Under the pieces are notes generated by a model that ran no database searches, had not been told where the DNA came from, and saw only the letters and a list, made by a program, of their open reading frames with translations. 64,000 bases of DNA from Thermohalobaculum sp038534135 (GTDB lineage Bacteria > Pseudomonadota > Alphaproteobacteria > Rhodobacterales > Rhodobacteraceae), in assembly GCA_038534135.1 (NCBI GenBank), contig JBCAXJ010000016.1, positions 1 to 64,000 on the forward strand, written 5' to 3'. This document shows positions 8,519-17,077 of this stretch, one piece after another (position 1 is the first letter of the stretch; each line of letters begins with the position of its first letter). Position numbers and translations under genes: made by a program.

Positions 8519-9274
8519 CTATTGGCTGGAGGGCACATCGCCCTCGTCCACCCGTTTCGAGAAGTCCGTCTCGCCGCCCGCAGCCAGCAGTTTGGCCTGA
8601 GCGACCCAGTCATCCCGCGTAACCCGACCCCGAAAGCCCTCCAGGTTCGAGTCTACCCAAGCGACCTCGTCCGACGTCCAGTTCGCGATCTGATCGAAAT
8701 GATAGAAACCAAGTCCGTTGCAGACCGTCTCAAGCTTCGGACCGATCCCCTTGATCTTCTTCAGGTCGTCCGCGACACCTCCGCGTGCGCTTTTCAGCAC
8801 GTCCGGTTTGGTCCCCTCATTGATACCTACTACGACCCCATCGCCATCACGGTCGACGTTCAGCGACTCTGAGGCGCTCGAGGGTTCTGGTGCGGCTTTC
8901 AACTCGGCCTGCGGTCCGGGCGTTTCCTCTGCAGCCGGATTTGGACGAGGCGCCTCGGTCACACCGGACGTTTCCGTATCCGCGGAATACGCGTCGTCCT
9001 CAACCGACGTCGATGGAGCCTCAGCCATCTGATCAGGAGCAACCACGCGCGGCGCGATCACGGCTTCCAGTTCGACGGATCGGCTCGCGCAATATCCGTC
9101 TGCAATCCAACCGAGCAACGCCCAAACAAACAGGAATACGAGTACTTGCAATAGCAGCGGAATTCCTGCAGCGCCCAGAACGGCGCAGACGGCAGCCGCG
9201 ACCACCGCAGCGCCGATCAACATCACGGACAGACACAGATCACAGCCGTGCTTTCGCCAGTTTATATCTGCCAA
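8519..9274 (-). CDS. Membrane-anchored protein with NuoE-like helix-hairpin-helix C-terminus
   Basis: A 251-residue protein that begins at TTG 9274 behind GGGGAA. Two predicted helices (about residues 13-60) are followed by a long acidic, Pro/Ser-rich linker. From residue 169 the C-terminus (DDLKKIKGIGPKLE) matches the end of NuoE encoded next door almost residue for residue. The module looks like a helix-hairpin-helix fold of the type seen in ribosomal L21 or DNA-binding proteins. Its role is unknown. It lies between nuoE and nuoF. Confidence 0.8.
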   Translation of the reverse strand: MADINWRKHGCDLCLSVMLIGAAVVAAAVCAVLGAAGIPLLLQVLVFLFVWALLGWIADGYCASRSVELEAVIAPRVVAPDQMAEAPSTSVEDDAYSADTETSGVTEAPRPNPAAEETPGPQAELKAAPEPSSASESLNVDRDGDGVVVGINEGTKPDVLKSARGGVADDLKKIKGIGPKLETVCNGLGFYHFDQIANWTSDEVAWVDSNLEGFRGRVTRDDWVAQAKLLAAGGETDFSKRVDEGDVPSSQ

Positions 9275-9298
9275 ACGTGTTCCCCTCGCATCACCAAA

Positions 9299-10474
9299 CT
9301 AACTCCCGTCCGAACTTTCAGTCTCGCCGCTCGTGGCGAAAGCCTTGGCTTGCTCGATCCATCCGTCGCGCTCGATCCGGCCCTTGAATTTCAATCGCTC
9401 GTCGACCCAGGCGACTTCGCGTGAGGTCCATGCCGCGACCTGGTCGAAATGGAAGACGCCCATGTCGTGGAGAATGCCTTCCAGCTTCGGTCCGACTCCC
9501 TTGATTTTCTTCAGATCGTCCGGGCCGCCATCGCGCGCCTGCGCCAAAAGTTCAGGCTTGTCCTCGTCCGTGACCGCCATCAGTGCATCGCTGGCGCCCG
9601 AGACACCGTCATCGCCCACGATGTCTGCCACGGGTTTTGGTGCGCTATCGTCCAGTTCTGACGGATGTTCCGGACCCGTCGAAGAATCCGAGCCCGGACT
9701 GCGTTGATCCTCGGGCACGGTTGCGACAGGCTGAGGAGTATACGCTGGTTCCAATGGGCTTTCCGAGACCAGATCTACGGCATTCCAGCGCGGAACTGGA
9801 TCGGTCCCGTCGATGCGCTTGACCGTATCGCCCAACATCGCAGCGAGGTCCTTCGACGCATTCGCCGGATGCGCCGGATCGCCCTTAAGGCTGGTCAGAC
9901 CCGACACAGGCTCGGACGCCCAGCGACCGTTCTGTGGCCCCGGCGCCGGGACCTTGCCTGCGCGAAGGTCGTCGATGATCCGGCCAAAGCTCTCGGCAGT
10001 CAGGTCTTCGTAGTAGTCCTTTCCGATCTGTGCCATCGGCGCATTCGAACAGGCGCCAAGGCACTCAACCTCTTCCCAGCTCAGCTTGCCATCATCACTA
10101 ATTTGGTGCGGGTTTGGCGCGATTTTGTCCTTGCAAACAGAAATCAAATTCTCGGCCCCGCAGATCATGCAGGAAGTTGTCCCGCAAACCTGAATATGCG
10201 CAGCGGAGCCAACGGGTTGTAGTTGGAACATGAAATAGAACGTCGCGACCTCAAGCACACGGATGTCGGCCAGTCCGAGCATGCTCGCGACTTCTTCGAT
10301 CATCGGGCGAGAAACCCAGCCCTCCTGCTCCTGTCCACGCCAGAGAAGCGGGATCACGGCCGAAGCTTGGCGACCATCAGGATATTTCGAGATCTGCTTC
10401 TTCGCCCACTCGGTGTTCGCCGGCGTGAAAGCAAAGTCTTCTGGTTGTTCATGATGAAGGCGACGCAGGCTCAT
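9299..10474 (-). CDS. nuoE: NADH-quinone oxidoreductase subunit E with C-terminal extension
   Basis: The 24-kDa-type thioredoxin-fold subunit carrying the N1a [2Fe-2S] cluster; ligands are C97, C102, C138 and C142. At 391 residues it is far longer than the usual 160-240. The extra part is an acidic linker followed, from residue 319, by a helix-hairpin-helix-like module (DDLKKIKGVGPKLE) shared with the next gene. Such extensions are known in alphaproteobacterial NuoE. Its ATG overlaps the stop codon of the upstream small secreted-protein gene by four bases. Confidence 0.97.
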   Translation of the reverse strand: MSLRRLHHEQPEDFAFTPANTEWAKKQISKYPDGRQASAVIPLLWRGQEQEGWVSRPMIEEVASMLGLADIRVLEVATFYFMFQLQPVGSAAHIQVCGTTSCMICGAENLISVCKDKIAPNPHQISDDGKLSWEEVECLGACSNAPMAQIGKDYYEDLTAESFGRIIDDLRAGKVPAPGPQNGRWASEPVSGLTSLKGDPAHPANASKDLAAMLGDTVKRIDGTDPVPRWNAVDLVSESPLEPAYTPQPVATVPEDQRSPGSDSSTGPEHPSELDDSAPKPVADIVGDDGVSGASDALMAVTDEDKPELLAQARDGGPDDLKKIKGVGPKLEGILHDMGVFHFDQVAAWTSREVAWVDERLKFKGRIERDGWIEQAKAFATSGETESSDGS

Positions 10475-10761
10475 TCAAAGCTCCCCGCGTTGAAACAGAG
10501 CGACTTCGGCCAGTTCGCGTAGAGCTCGCGCACATTGCGTCGCTTCAGCGTGCTGTAGAACCGATTGTTGACTTCGATCACACACATCCAGATGTCGCGG
10601 TCGGTCTCCAGCCAAACGACATTCTCCGTTGCCGCGCCGACCTTTGCGCCCAGTTGGATCAAATCGGCAATCGGGCGCGCTTCGCGCTGCCGCGTGTCTG
10701 CGTGCGGCAAGGTTGCGCCCAAAAGAGTGATCCAAAGGATGCAAGCCAAGGTTAATCGCAT
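10471..10761 (-). CDS. Small secreted protein within nuo operon
   Basis: A 96-residue protein beginning with a signal peptide (MRLTLACILWITLLGATLPHA) and a likely cleavage near residue 21. The mature part includes DIWMCVIEVNNRFYSTLKRR and one more cysteine near the end. No family is recognised. It overlaps the nuoE start by four bases and follows nuoD by six, so it belongs to the operon. A second frame over the same bases lacks any signal sequence and is discarded. Confidence 0.72.
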   Translation of the reverse strand: MRLTLACILWITLLGATLPHADTRQREARPIADLIQLGAKVGAATENVVWLETDRDIWMCVIEVNNRFYSTLKRRNVRELYANWPKSLCFNAGSFE

Positions 10762-10767
10762 CGCGCA

Positions 10768-11982
10768 TTACCTATCGATCTCCCCGAACACGACGTCGAG
10801 GGAGCCCAGGAGCGCAGACACATCGGCCAGTTGATGGCCTTTGCAGAGGTGATCCATGGCAGCAAGGTGCGGATAGCCCGGTGCGCGGATCTTGGTTTTG
10901 TACGGTTTGTTAGAGCCGTCGCTGACGAGGTAGACGCCAAACTCGCCCTTGGGCGCCTCGACGCAGGCGTAGACCTCGCCTTCCGGCACGCGAAAGCCCT
11001 CGGTATACAGCTTGAAGTGGTGGATCAGAGCTTCCATCGAAGCCTTCATCTCGCCGCGCTTCGGCGGCGCCATCTTGCCGTCGTTGGTTATCACTGGGCC
11101 ACCGGCGCACTTGTCCATCTTTTCAAGAGCCTGGCGTATGATCTTGATAGACTCGCGCATCTCTTCCATGCGGCAGAGATAGCGGTCATAGCAGTCGCCA
11201 TGCTTGCCGACGGGGATGCGGAAGTCGAACTCGTTATAGCATTCGTAGGGCTGAGCGCGACGCAGGTCCCAAGCCCACCCCGAACCGCGCACCATGACAC
11301 CGGAGAAGCCCCAGGCCTGAGCCTCCTCAAGCGAGACGATGCCGATGTCGACATTGCGCTGCTTGAAGATACGGTTCTCTGTGAGCAGGCCTTCGAGGTC
11401 ATCCAGAACCGCCGGGAATTCCTCGGTCCACTGCCAGATGTCGTCGCAGAGTGCAGGCGGTAGATCCTGGTGTACGCCACCGGGTCGGAAATAGGCGGCA
11501 TGAAGCCGTGCACCGCAGGCCCGCTCGTAGAAGATCATCAACTTCTCACGCTCCTCAAACCCCCAAAGCGGCGGGGTCAGCGCGCCAACGTCCATGGCTT
11601 GCGTCGTGACGTTGAGAAGGTGGTTCAGAATGCGACCGATCTCGGAGTACAGAACGCGGATCAACGAGCCCCGGCGCGGGATCTCGGCACCGACGAGCTT
11701 TTCAATCGCAAGGCACCAAGCGTGCTCCTGATTCATCGGCGCCACATAGTCGAGCCGATCAAAGTAGGGCAGGTTTTGCAGATAGGTGCGGCTCTCCATC
11801 AGCTTCTCGGTGCCGCGATGCAGCAGCCCGATATGCGGATCAGTCCGCTCAACGATCTCGCCGTCCAACTCCAGGACCATCCGCAGGACCCCATGTGCCG
11901 CGGGGTGTTGCGGCCCGAAGTTGATATTGAAGTTCCGGATCTTCTGTTCGCCAGTTTGGAAATCGCCTGATCCGTCCATCAT
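10768..11982 (-). CDS. nuoD: NADH-quinone oxidoreductase subunit D
   Basis: The 49-kDa-type subunit that forms the quinone-binding site with NuoB, 404 residues. NFNINFGPQHPAAHGVLR near the N-terminus contains the conserved His pair, and RGTEKLMESRTYLQNLPYFDRLDY and the C-terminal DVVFGEIDR are family hallmarks. The ATG at 11982 overlaps the stop of the preceding 61-residue gene (ATGA), with GGGAG upstream. A second ATG follows directly at 11979. The open frame extends ten codons further up without support. Confidence 0.98.
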   Translation of the reverse strand: MMDGSGDFQTGEQKIRNFNINFGPQHPAAHGVLRMVLELDGEIVERTDPHIGLLHRGTEKLMESRTYLQNLPYFDRLDYVAPMNQEHAWCLAIEKLVGAEIPRRGSLIRVLYSEIGRILNHLLNVTTQAMDVGALTPPLWGFEEREKLMIFYERACGARLHAAYFRPGGVHQDLPPALCDDIWQWTEEFPAVLDDLEGLLTENRIFKQRNVDIGIVSLEEAQAWGFSGVMVRGSGWAWDLRRAQPYECYNEFDFRIPVGKHGDCYDRYLCRMEEMRESIKIIRQALEKMDKCAGGPVITNDGKMAPPKRGEMKASMEALIHHFKLYTEGFRVPEGEVYACVEAPKGEFGVYLVSDGSNKPYKTKIRAPGYPHLAAMDHLCKGHQLADVSALLGSLDVVFGEIDR

Positions 11983-12164
11983 ACACTCCCTGACATTCCA
12001 TCCGATGGCCACTCGCGAATTGCGAGCACCCAGAGCAGGATTACAGCGCCCAACGGCACGATCGCCACGAGCGCCACCGTCGCGGGAATGCCTGCGCGCG
12101 GCAGCAGGATCCAGAACGGCGGCACCAAGATAAGCGCCATGATGAGAAGGCCGATGACCGCCAT
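11979..12164 (-). CDS. 61-residue membrane miniprotein upstream of nuoD
   Basis: A very hydrophobic 61-residue protein with two predicted helices: residues 2-20 (AVIGLLIMALILVPPFWIL) and 27-48. The short hydrophilic tail ends in REWPSDGMSGSV. Its stop codon overlaps the nuoD start (ATGA), a tight coupling that argues it is really translated. No family is recognised. It could be a small accessory or assembly factor of complex I, which is inference. Confidence 0.7.
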   Translation of the reverse strand: MAVIGLLIMALILVPPFWILLPRAGIPATVALVAIVPLGAVILLWVLAIREWPSDGMSGSV

Positions 12165-12173
12165 CGCAGTCCC

Positions 12174-12557
12174 TCAGGCGCCGACCGCCGGCCCCTTGGC
12201 CGTGCGGAACAGCTTGGTGATCAGCTTCCAGTCATCGCCGACCTTCATGAACCCAAGATAGTCGCAGTAGCGGCGCGGCTCCATGTCGACCCAGAGCTTC
12301 ACGGACGCCATTTCAGGCTCGATATCGATCGAAAGAATCTCGAACGATGGTTCGCCCTCAAACGGATCACGCGCCCGGCAGCGCGCCACGAAGCTCTCTT
12401 TGTCGAAAAACAGCTCGGTCCCATCCGGCTGCATCGAGGTCATGAAGTAGCGGTCGTGGCAGAGGTTCTCGAGAAAGTCAGCATCAGCATTATGGAGTGC
12501 GAGGCAATAACCCTCGGCGGCGGCGCGGATCGCGGCTTCTGCCTGAGTATCCAGCAT
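12174..12557 (-). CDS. NTF2-like (SnoaL/DUF4440-type) protein
   Basis: A 127-residue protein with the NTF2-like cone-fold pattern: an N-terminal helix (EAAIRAAAEGYCLALHNAD), FLENLCHDRYFMTS, then strands ending in DDWKLITKLFRT. Members range from enzymes to lumazine-binding-like proteins, so the substrate cannot be stated. The ATG at 12557 lies eight bases after AAGGAA, just beyond the nuoC stop. It sits between nuoC and the membrane miniprotein. Confidence 0.75.
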   Translation of the reverse strand: MLDTQAEAAIRAAAEGYCLALHNADADFLENLCHDRYFMTSMQPDGTELFFDKESFVARCRARDPFEGEPSFEILSIDIEPEMASVKLWVDMEPRRYCDYLGFMKVGDDWKLITKLFRTAKGPAVGA

Positions 12558-12558
12558 C

Positions 12559-13161
12559 TTAAGATTCCTTCTTCTCGTCGCCCGGAAGGATGTAGTCAGC
12601 ACCCTCCCACGGGCTCATGAAGTCGAACTGTCTGTATTCCTGCACCAGACTGACCGGCTCGTAGACAACGCGCTTTTGAGTCTCGTCATATCGGACTTCG
12701 GTGTACCCGGTGGTCGGGAAATCCTTGCGCAACGGATGGCCCCTGAACCCGTAATCCGTCAGGATACGGCGGAGATCCGGATGACCCGAGAACATCACAC
12801 CATACATATCAAAAACCTCGCGCTCGAACCAGTTTGCCGAGGGATGGAGGTCGGTGATCGACGGCACGATCTCATCCTCGGCAACACAGATCTTGACGCG
12901 AATGCGCTGGTTCTGAGGCATCGACAGAAAGTGGTAGACGACGTCGAAGCGGTCTTCACGCTCTGGCCAATCGATCGCCGTGATGTCGATCAGGGTCGTG
13001 AAGGCGCAGGCAGCGTTGTCGCGCAGATGCGTTACCAGAACGCGCAGGCCGGCAACGGTCGCATTCAGGGTCAGCTCATCATGTGCGATTTCGTGGCTCA
13101 GCACTGCATCGGACTGAGCCGCCGAGATCAGCTCGCCAAGCTCTTCCAGGGCTTCGGTCAT
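12559..13161 (-). CDS. nuoC: NADH-quinone oxidoreductase subunit C
   Basis: The 30-kDa-type peripheral subunit, 200 residues. The family signature around PSANWFEREVFDMYGVMFSGHPDLRRILTDYGF (ERE-x-(F/Y)D-x-(Y/F)G) lies near residues 107-140, and the C-terminal EYRQFDFMSPW is also typical. GAGGAGG precedes the ATG. It is separate from nuoD, as usual in alphaproteobacteria, and lies 23 bases after nuoB. Confidence 0.97.
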   Translation of the reverse strand: MTEALEELGELISAAQSDAVLSHEIAHDELTLNATVAGLRVLVTHLRDNAACAFTTLIDITAIDWPEREDRFDVVYHFLSMPQNQRIRVKICVAEDEIVPSITDLHPSANWFEREVFDMYGVMFSGHPDLRRILTDYGFRGHPLRKDFPTTGYTEVRYDETQKRVVYEPVSLVQEYRQFDFMSPWEGADYILPGDEKKES

Positions 13162-13184
13162 GGTATCCTCCTCGCGCCCCGGCG

Positions 13185-13712
13185 TTACCGCGTGATCGTG
13201 CCGGTGCGGCGGATCTTCCGCTGCAGTTGTAGGATGCCGTAAAGCAATGCCTCGGCCGTCGGTGGGCAGCCGGGCACGTAGATGTCCACCGGCACGACGC
13301 GGTCGCAGCCACGCACGACGGAGTAGGAATAGTGGTAGTATCCGCCACCATTCGCACAGGAGCCCATCGAGATAACATATCTCGGCTCGGGCATCTGGTC
13401 ATAGACCTTCCGTAGCGCGGGCGCCATTTTGTTGGTCAGCGTACCGGCAACGATCATCACGTCCGACTGACGCGGCGAGGCACGCGGTGCGAAGCCAAAC
13501 CGCTCGACATCATAGCGTGGCATCGAGGTGTGCATCATCTCGACTGCGCAGCAGGCCAGACCAAACGTCATCCAGAACAGCGAACCAGTGCGCGACCAGT
13601 TGATCAGGTCATCGGCCGTAGTGAGGATAAATCCCTTGTCGGCCAAATCGTTCGAAAGGTTGGCGGCGAGGACATCCTTGTCGGCGCCCGCCGTGGCTGC
13701 ACTCACTCCCAT
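13185..13712 (-). CDS. nuoB: NADH-quinone oxidoreductase subunit B
   Basis: Carries the terminal N2 [4Fe-4S] cluster that reduces quinone; 175 residues. Ligands are the adjacent C54-C55 (GLACCAVEMM), C119 (GSCANGG) and C149 (VPGCPPTAE). The ATG at 13712 lies after GGGAG at a good distance and gives the usual N-terminus; an in-frame ATG at 13733 would add seven residues. It overlaps the end of nuoA by ten bases. Confidence 0.98.
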   Translation of the reverse strand: MGVSAATAGADKDVLAANLSNDLADKGFILTTADDLINWSRTGSLFWMTFGLACCAVEMMHTSMPRYDVERFGFAPRASPRQSDVMIVAGTLTNKMAPALRKVYDQMPEPRYVISMGSCANGGGYYHYSYSVVRGCDRVVPVDIYVPGCPPTAEALLYGILQLQRKIRRTGTITR

Positions 13713-14068
13713 TCCAACGCTCCCTTCTTCCATTCATAGGCGAACCCGATCGTCAGCACCGCCAGAAACACCACCATAGACCAGAAGGCGACATCGCTGA
13801 GCGTCCCGAAAGCTGCCGCCCACGGGAACAACATCGCAATCTCAAGATCGAAGATGATGAAGAGGATCGACACCAGGTAAAAACGCACATCGAACTTCAT
13901 CCGTGCATCGTCGAAGGCGTTGAAGCCGCACTCATAAGCCGAGATCTTTTCAGGGTCAGGGCGTCGTACCGCAAGCACCGCGGCGGCCAGCATCAACACC
14001 AGCCCGAGCGCAATGGCGATACCAAGAAAGATCACAATCGGGAGATATTCGCGGAGAAGGTCTTCCAT
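13703..14068 (-). CDS. nuoA: NADH-quinone oxidoreductase subunit A
   Basis: Three-helix membrane subunit, 121 residues, first gene of the operon. The conserved loop YECGFNAFDDARMKFDVRFYLV includes the cysteine that is redox- or conformation-sensitive in this family. The start at 14068 follows AGGG; an upstream ATG at 14092 would add eight unlikely residues. A promoter-like site is found 45 bases or more upstream. Confidence 0.97.
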   Translation of the reverse strand: MEDLLREYLPIVIFLGIAIALGLVLMLAAAVLAVRRPDPEKISAYECGFNAFDDARMKFDVRFYLVSILFIIFDLEIAMLFPWAAAFGTLSDVAFWSMVVFLAVLTIGFAYEWKKGALEWE

Positions 14069-14112
14069 GAGACACCCTGCTTGAAGCGTCACGTTCTTGG
14101 CGCCGCGAACCC

Positions 14113-14141
14113 GTCCTAGCGAGGGCGCCCGGACAGGTCAA
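14113..14141 (-). promoter_or_regulatory. Putative sigma70-type promoter of the nuo operon
   Basis: On the minus strand TTGACC and TAGGAC are separated by exactly 17 bases, and the nuoA ATG lies about 45 bases downstream. The -35 is near consensus and the -10 is weaker. This is the best candidate between nuoA and the tRNA; no transcript data support it. Confidence 0.45.
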
Positions 14142-14236
14142 TCGCGCCATTGCCGCAACGCAAGAAAATGCGTTCTGCGGTGAAGCTTACCGCACAGCGG
14201 ACATCAAGATCGGGTTAATGGAGGTTTCTGTTGACG

Positions 14237-14313
14237 TGGCGCGGTTGACGGGGCTCGAACCCGCGACCTCCGGCGTGACAGGCCGGCACTCTAACCAACT
14301 GAGCTACAACCGC
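14237..14313 (-). tRNA. tRNA-Asp (GTC)
   Basis: A complete 77-base cloverleaf on the minus strand with CCA encoded. The acceptor stem is GCGGTTG/CAACCGC, the D-arm region is GCTCAGTTGGTTAGAGT, the anticodon stem-loop is GCCGGCCTGTCACGCCGG with anticodon GTC, and the T-arm is GCGGGTTCGAGCCCCGT. It stands alone upstream of the nuo operon in the same orientation. Confidence 0.97.
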
Positions 14314-14438
14314 GCATTCCGCAGGATTGCTCCTGAGAAGACCGGCGTTCTAGGCGAGCCCGGGTGGAGCGTCAAGCAGAATTCAGGTGGAATTTTCTGA
14401 ATTCTCTTCGTGCGAAGCACTCTCAGATAAACTGCAAG

Positions 14439-15413
14439 TCAGCTTGCTCTTTCCGTAAACGGAGCGGATTTTCGCGCTGCATCGAGAGCACGGATCGCAC
14501 CATCTGGCGGAGGTCCCTGCTCGGCCGCTTCGATCACCTGCCGCAGATGATCCAGTTCGCCAAGGCCGACCACAATTGTCGACAGCAGGTCGCAGGCCAG
14601 CCCAAACCGCAGCGACGCTTGCGCAGGCGTCCCGTGGCTCTCGCCGATGGCCGTCAGCGCAGCCACGGATCGCGCTTCTTCGGCGGCGTCATCGGTGTTG
14701 CTGGTGATCGGAATTTCGCGTCCGTGCCGTTTGTTAGATGCCAAATGCCCTGCGGCAAAGACCCGGATCCCCATGGTACCCATATCTTGCGCGGCACAAT
14801 CGTGGAGGAGCCCGTTGAAATCGTGGGTGTTCCACGACCCGATAGCAGATCGGTCAGCCGTCGGATTGAGCATATTGTAATAGACCTGCGCAACATCGAA
14901 ACGACCGGCGCGGACAACCAGTTTCAATGCTGCTGGATCGCCGAGCGCTGTCATCCCAAGATGCCGGCACAATCCTTGCTCCCGCAAGGTTTCCATAAGA
15001 TCAGCGAGGTGAAGCGCCGCGTTCGCATCCAATCCATGCTCGGCGCCGATTTGGTTGTGGAGGAAGACGAGGTCGACACTCTCTCGTCCAAGCCGATCCA
15101 GCGAGGCTTTGACCGAACTCAGCATCTGACCCTTGTGATCCTGCGCCGAGAGATCCAAGCGAAACTTGGTCGAGATGCCAGACAGTGCTGTCCCAGGCCG
15201 CTCGGCCAGCCATCCTCCTATCACCGTCTCGGAGACGCCGTCGCCATAGCCTGCTGCCGTATCAATCCAATCGATACCCGCAGCAATGGCCATGTCCAGC
15301 GCCGCATAAGCGGTGTCGCGGTCCTGATGGATCAGAACGCCACCGACCCATCCTCCTCCGAAGGTGATGCGCGGAACCTGCAAATCCGTCCGCCCGAACC
15401 TTTTGTGCTCCAC
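14439..15413 (-). CDS. Aldo/keto reductase
   Basis: A 324-residue NAD(P)H-dependent (beta/alpha)8-barrel oxidoreductase of the COG0667 type, close in style to L-fucose or pyridoxal dehydrogenases. The N-terminal FGRTDLQVPRITFGGG, the WIDTAAGYGDG motif (catalytic Asp and Tyr near residues 51-56), STKF with the lysine, and LHNQ are visible. Substrate cannot be inferred. It begins at GTG 15413 behind GGGAGG. It is divergent from the next gene. Confidence 0.88.
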   Translation of the reverse strand: MEHKRFGRTDLQVPRITFGGGWVGGVLIHQDRDTAYAALDMAIAAGIDWIDTAAGYGDGVSETVIGGWLAERPGTALSGISTKFRLDLSAQDHKGQMLSSVKASLDRLGRESVDLVFLHNQIGAEHGLDANAALHLADLMETLREQGLCRHLGMTALGDPAALKLVVRAGRFDVAQVYYNMLNPTADRSAIGSWNTHDFNGLLHDCAAQDMGTMGIRVFAAGHLASNKRHGREIPITSNTDDAAEEARSVAALTAIGESHGTPAQASLRFGLACDLLSTIVVGLGELDHLRQVIEAAEQGPPPDGAIRALDAARKSAPFTERAS

Positions 15414-15492
15414 TGGATCCTCCCTCTTTTGCGTTTTTGTCTGAGAACAGTCATAGTCTCAGTCCCGGCAGTGTTCTTGACGGAGCATACAG

Positions 15493-16011
15493 GTGTCCGA
15501 GACAATCGCGAAACCTGCCCCTGTCGAGCCACGTGAGATCCCAGTGGTCGATCCCAAACGCTCGTTCGCCAAGGCGATCTCGTGGCGCATCGTCGGGACG
15601 CTCGATACTCTCCTTTTGAGCTTCGTCATCCTGACCTTCCTGGCACCGGTTTTCGGGATGGAGCCCGGATCTCACGCTGACAACGCCCAGACCGCCACAT
15701 TCATCGCTGTGACGGAAGTCGCGACGAAGATGGTTCTGTACTACGCCCATGAACGGCTCTGGGAGCGGTCGCGCTGGAACGTCGGCGTGGATGATCACGG
15801 TGCACGGCGCGATGGGCCAAAGCGATCGGGTGTCAAAACCGCCACATGGCGGATCACGGCGTCTTTGGACACGATGATCCTTGCGCTGGTCTTCACAGGA
15901 AATCTCGGCACGGCAGTCTCGATTGGCGGCTTCGAAGTGATCACGAAGCTGTTCCTGTACTACTTTCACGAGCGGGCATGGTCACGCGTTCGCTGGGGTA
16001 TGAAGGGTTGA
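15493..16011 (+). CDS. Double DUF2061 membrane protein
   Basis: A 172-residue protein built of two DUF2061 units: residues about 23-95 (KAISWRIVGTLDTLLLSF, then KMVLYYAHERLWERSRW) and 113-170 (KTATWRITASLDTMILAL, then KLFLYYFHERAWSRVRWG). Each unit has two helices and ends in the LYYxHER motif. Function is unknown; the family is predicted inner-membrane. The start is GTG 15493, seven bases after GGAG. It converges on the M19 peptidase gene. Confidence 0.88.
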   Translation: MSETIAKPAPVEPREIPVVDPKRSFAKAISWRIVGTLDTLLLSFVILTFLAPVFGMEPGSHADNAQTATFIAVTEVATKMVLYYAHERLWERSRWNVGVDDHGARRDGPKRSGVKTATWRITASLDTMILALVFTGNLGTAVSIGGFEVITKLFLYYFHERAWSRVRWGMKG

Positions 16012-16015
16012 CCGC

Positions 16016-17065
16016 CTAGGGCTTCCAAACGCGCCGCAGCAACGCCATCCAATTGCCCCAGCAGAGCTTCTCCAGAAGGCGACCGTCATAACCATGGTCC
16101 TGCATCGCCTGCCGGAGGGCGGGTAGTCCCGCGAGGTCTTTGATCACGGCAGGCACGACGGCGCCATCGAAGTCCGAGCCCAGTCCGACCCGGTCCTCGC
16201 CGAGAAGTTCCATGAGATGATCGAGGTGGCGCATCATCATCTCAAACGGCACATCCGAGACCATCTGCCCGTCGGGACGCAGGAAAGCGGTGGCGAAGTT
16301 CAGACCGACCATGCCATCCGTGTGTGCGATTGCGCGAAGTTGGTCATCCGTCAGGTTGCGCGCATGAGGACAGATCGCATGTGAATTGGAATGCGTGGCA
16401 ACGACCGGAGCGTCGGACACGCGCACCAAATCCCAGAACCCAGATGCGTTCAGATGCGAGACATCCAGCATGATGCCCATCTGGTTGCAGGTCTCGACCA
16501 AGCGAACGCCGTCATCGGTAAGCCCGCCACCTGCATCGGCTGTGGCCGGAAAACGGAACGGCACCCCTTCGGCAAAACGGGTGTTGCGGCTCCAGACCGG
16601 ACCGAGGGACCGCAGCCCTGCGCGGTAGAAAACCTCTAGCGCTTCGAAGTCGCCATCAATGGCCTCGGCCCCTTCGAAATGCAGGATTGCTGCCATCCGG
16701 CCTTGCGTGCGGCATGCCTCGATCTGATCGACAGAGGTACAGACCGTCAGGTGCCCGGCGGCCTCCAATCGATGCAGCACCGCGATCTGGCCCAACGCCG
16801 CCGGAAGCGCCTCGGCCTGCGGGATCGGCGGCGGCATCGGCAGGTCGTATTGCGGTTGCAACATCCGTGTTGTCAGATCGCCGAGGTCGATTGGCGAGGG
16901 GATCCAAACGGCGAAGAACCCGCCACCGAACCCCCCGGCTTCGACCCGCGCCTTGTCGATGTGCCCCGGAAGCCCTTTCGCGAAGCGCTGTGCCGGATCG
17001 CCGCCTGCCCGCCAAAGCTCTGACAACAGATCGTTGTGGCCGTCAAAGATAGCCGGTTCTCGCAT
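16016..17065 (-). CDS. Membrane dipeptidase family (peptidase M19)
   Basis: A 349-residue zinc-dependent dipeptidase of the renal-dipeptidase type. The metal ligands are recognisable as DGHND at residues 8-12, the bridging glutamate in LHFEGAEAI, THSNSHAICPHARNLTDDQL (histidines), and GSDFDGA near the C-terminus. It is 12 bases downstream of the ATP12 gene. Bacterial members cleave dipeptides, often with D- or L-residues; the physiological substrate is not evident. Confidence 0.92.
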   Translation of the reverse strand: MREPAIFDGHNDLLSELWRAGGDPAQRFAKGLPGHIDKARVEAGGFGGGFFAVWIPSPIDLGDLTTRMLQPQYDLPMPPPIPQAEALPAALGQIAVLHRLEAAGHLTVCTSVDQIEACRTQGRMAAILHFEGAEAIDGDFEALEVFYRAGLRSLGPVWSRNTRFAEGVPFRFPATADAGGGLTDDGVRLVETCNQMGIMLDVSHLNASGFWDLVRVSDAPVVATHSNSHAICPHARNLTDDQLRAIAHTDGMVGLNFATAFLRPDGQMVSDVPFEMMMRHLDHLMELLGEDRVGLGSDFDGAVVPAVIKDLAGLPALRQAMQDHGYDGRLLEKLCWGNWMALLRRVWKP

Positions 17066-17077
17066 CGCCCTGCTCCC

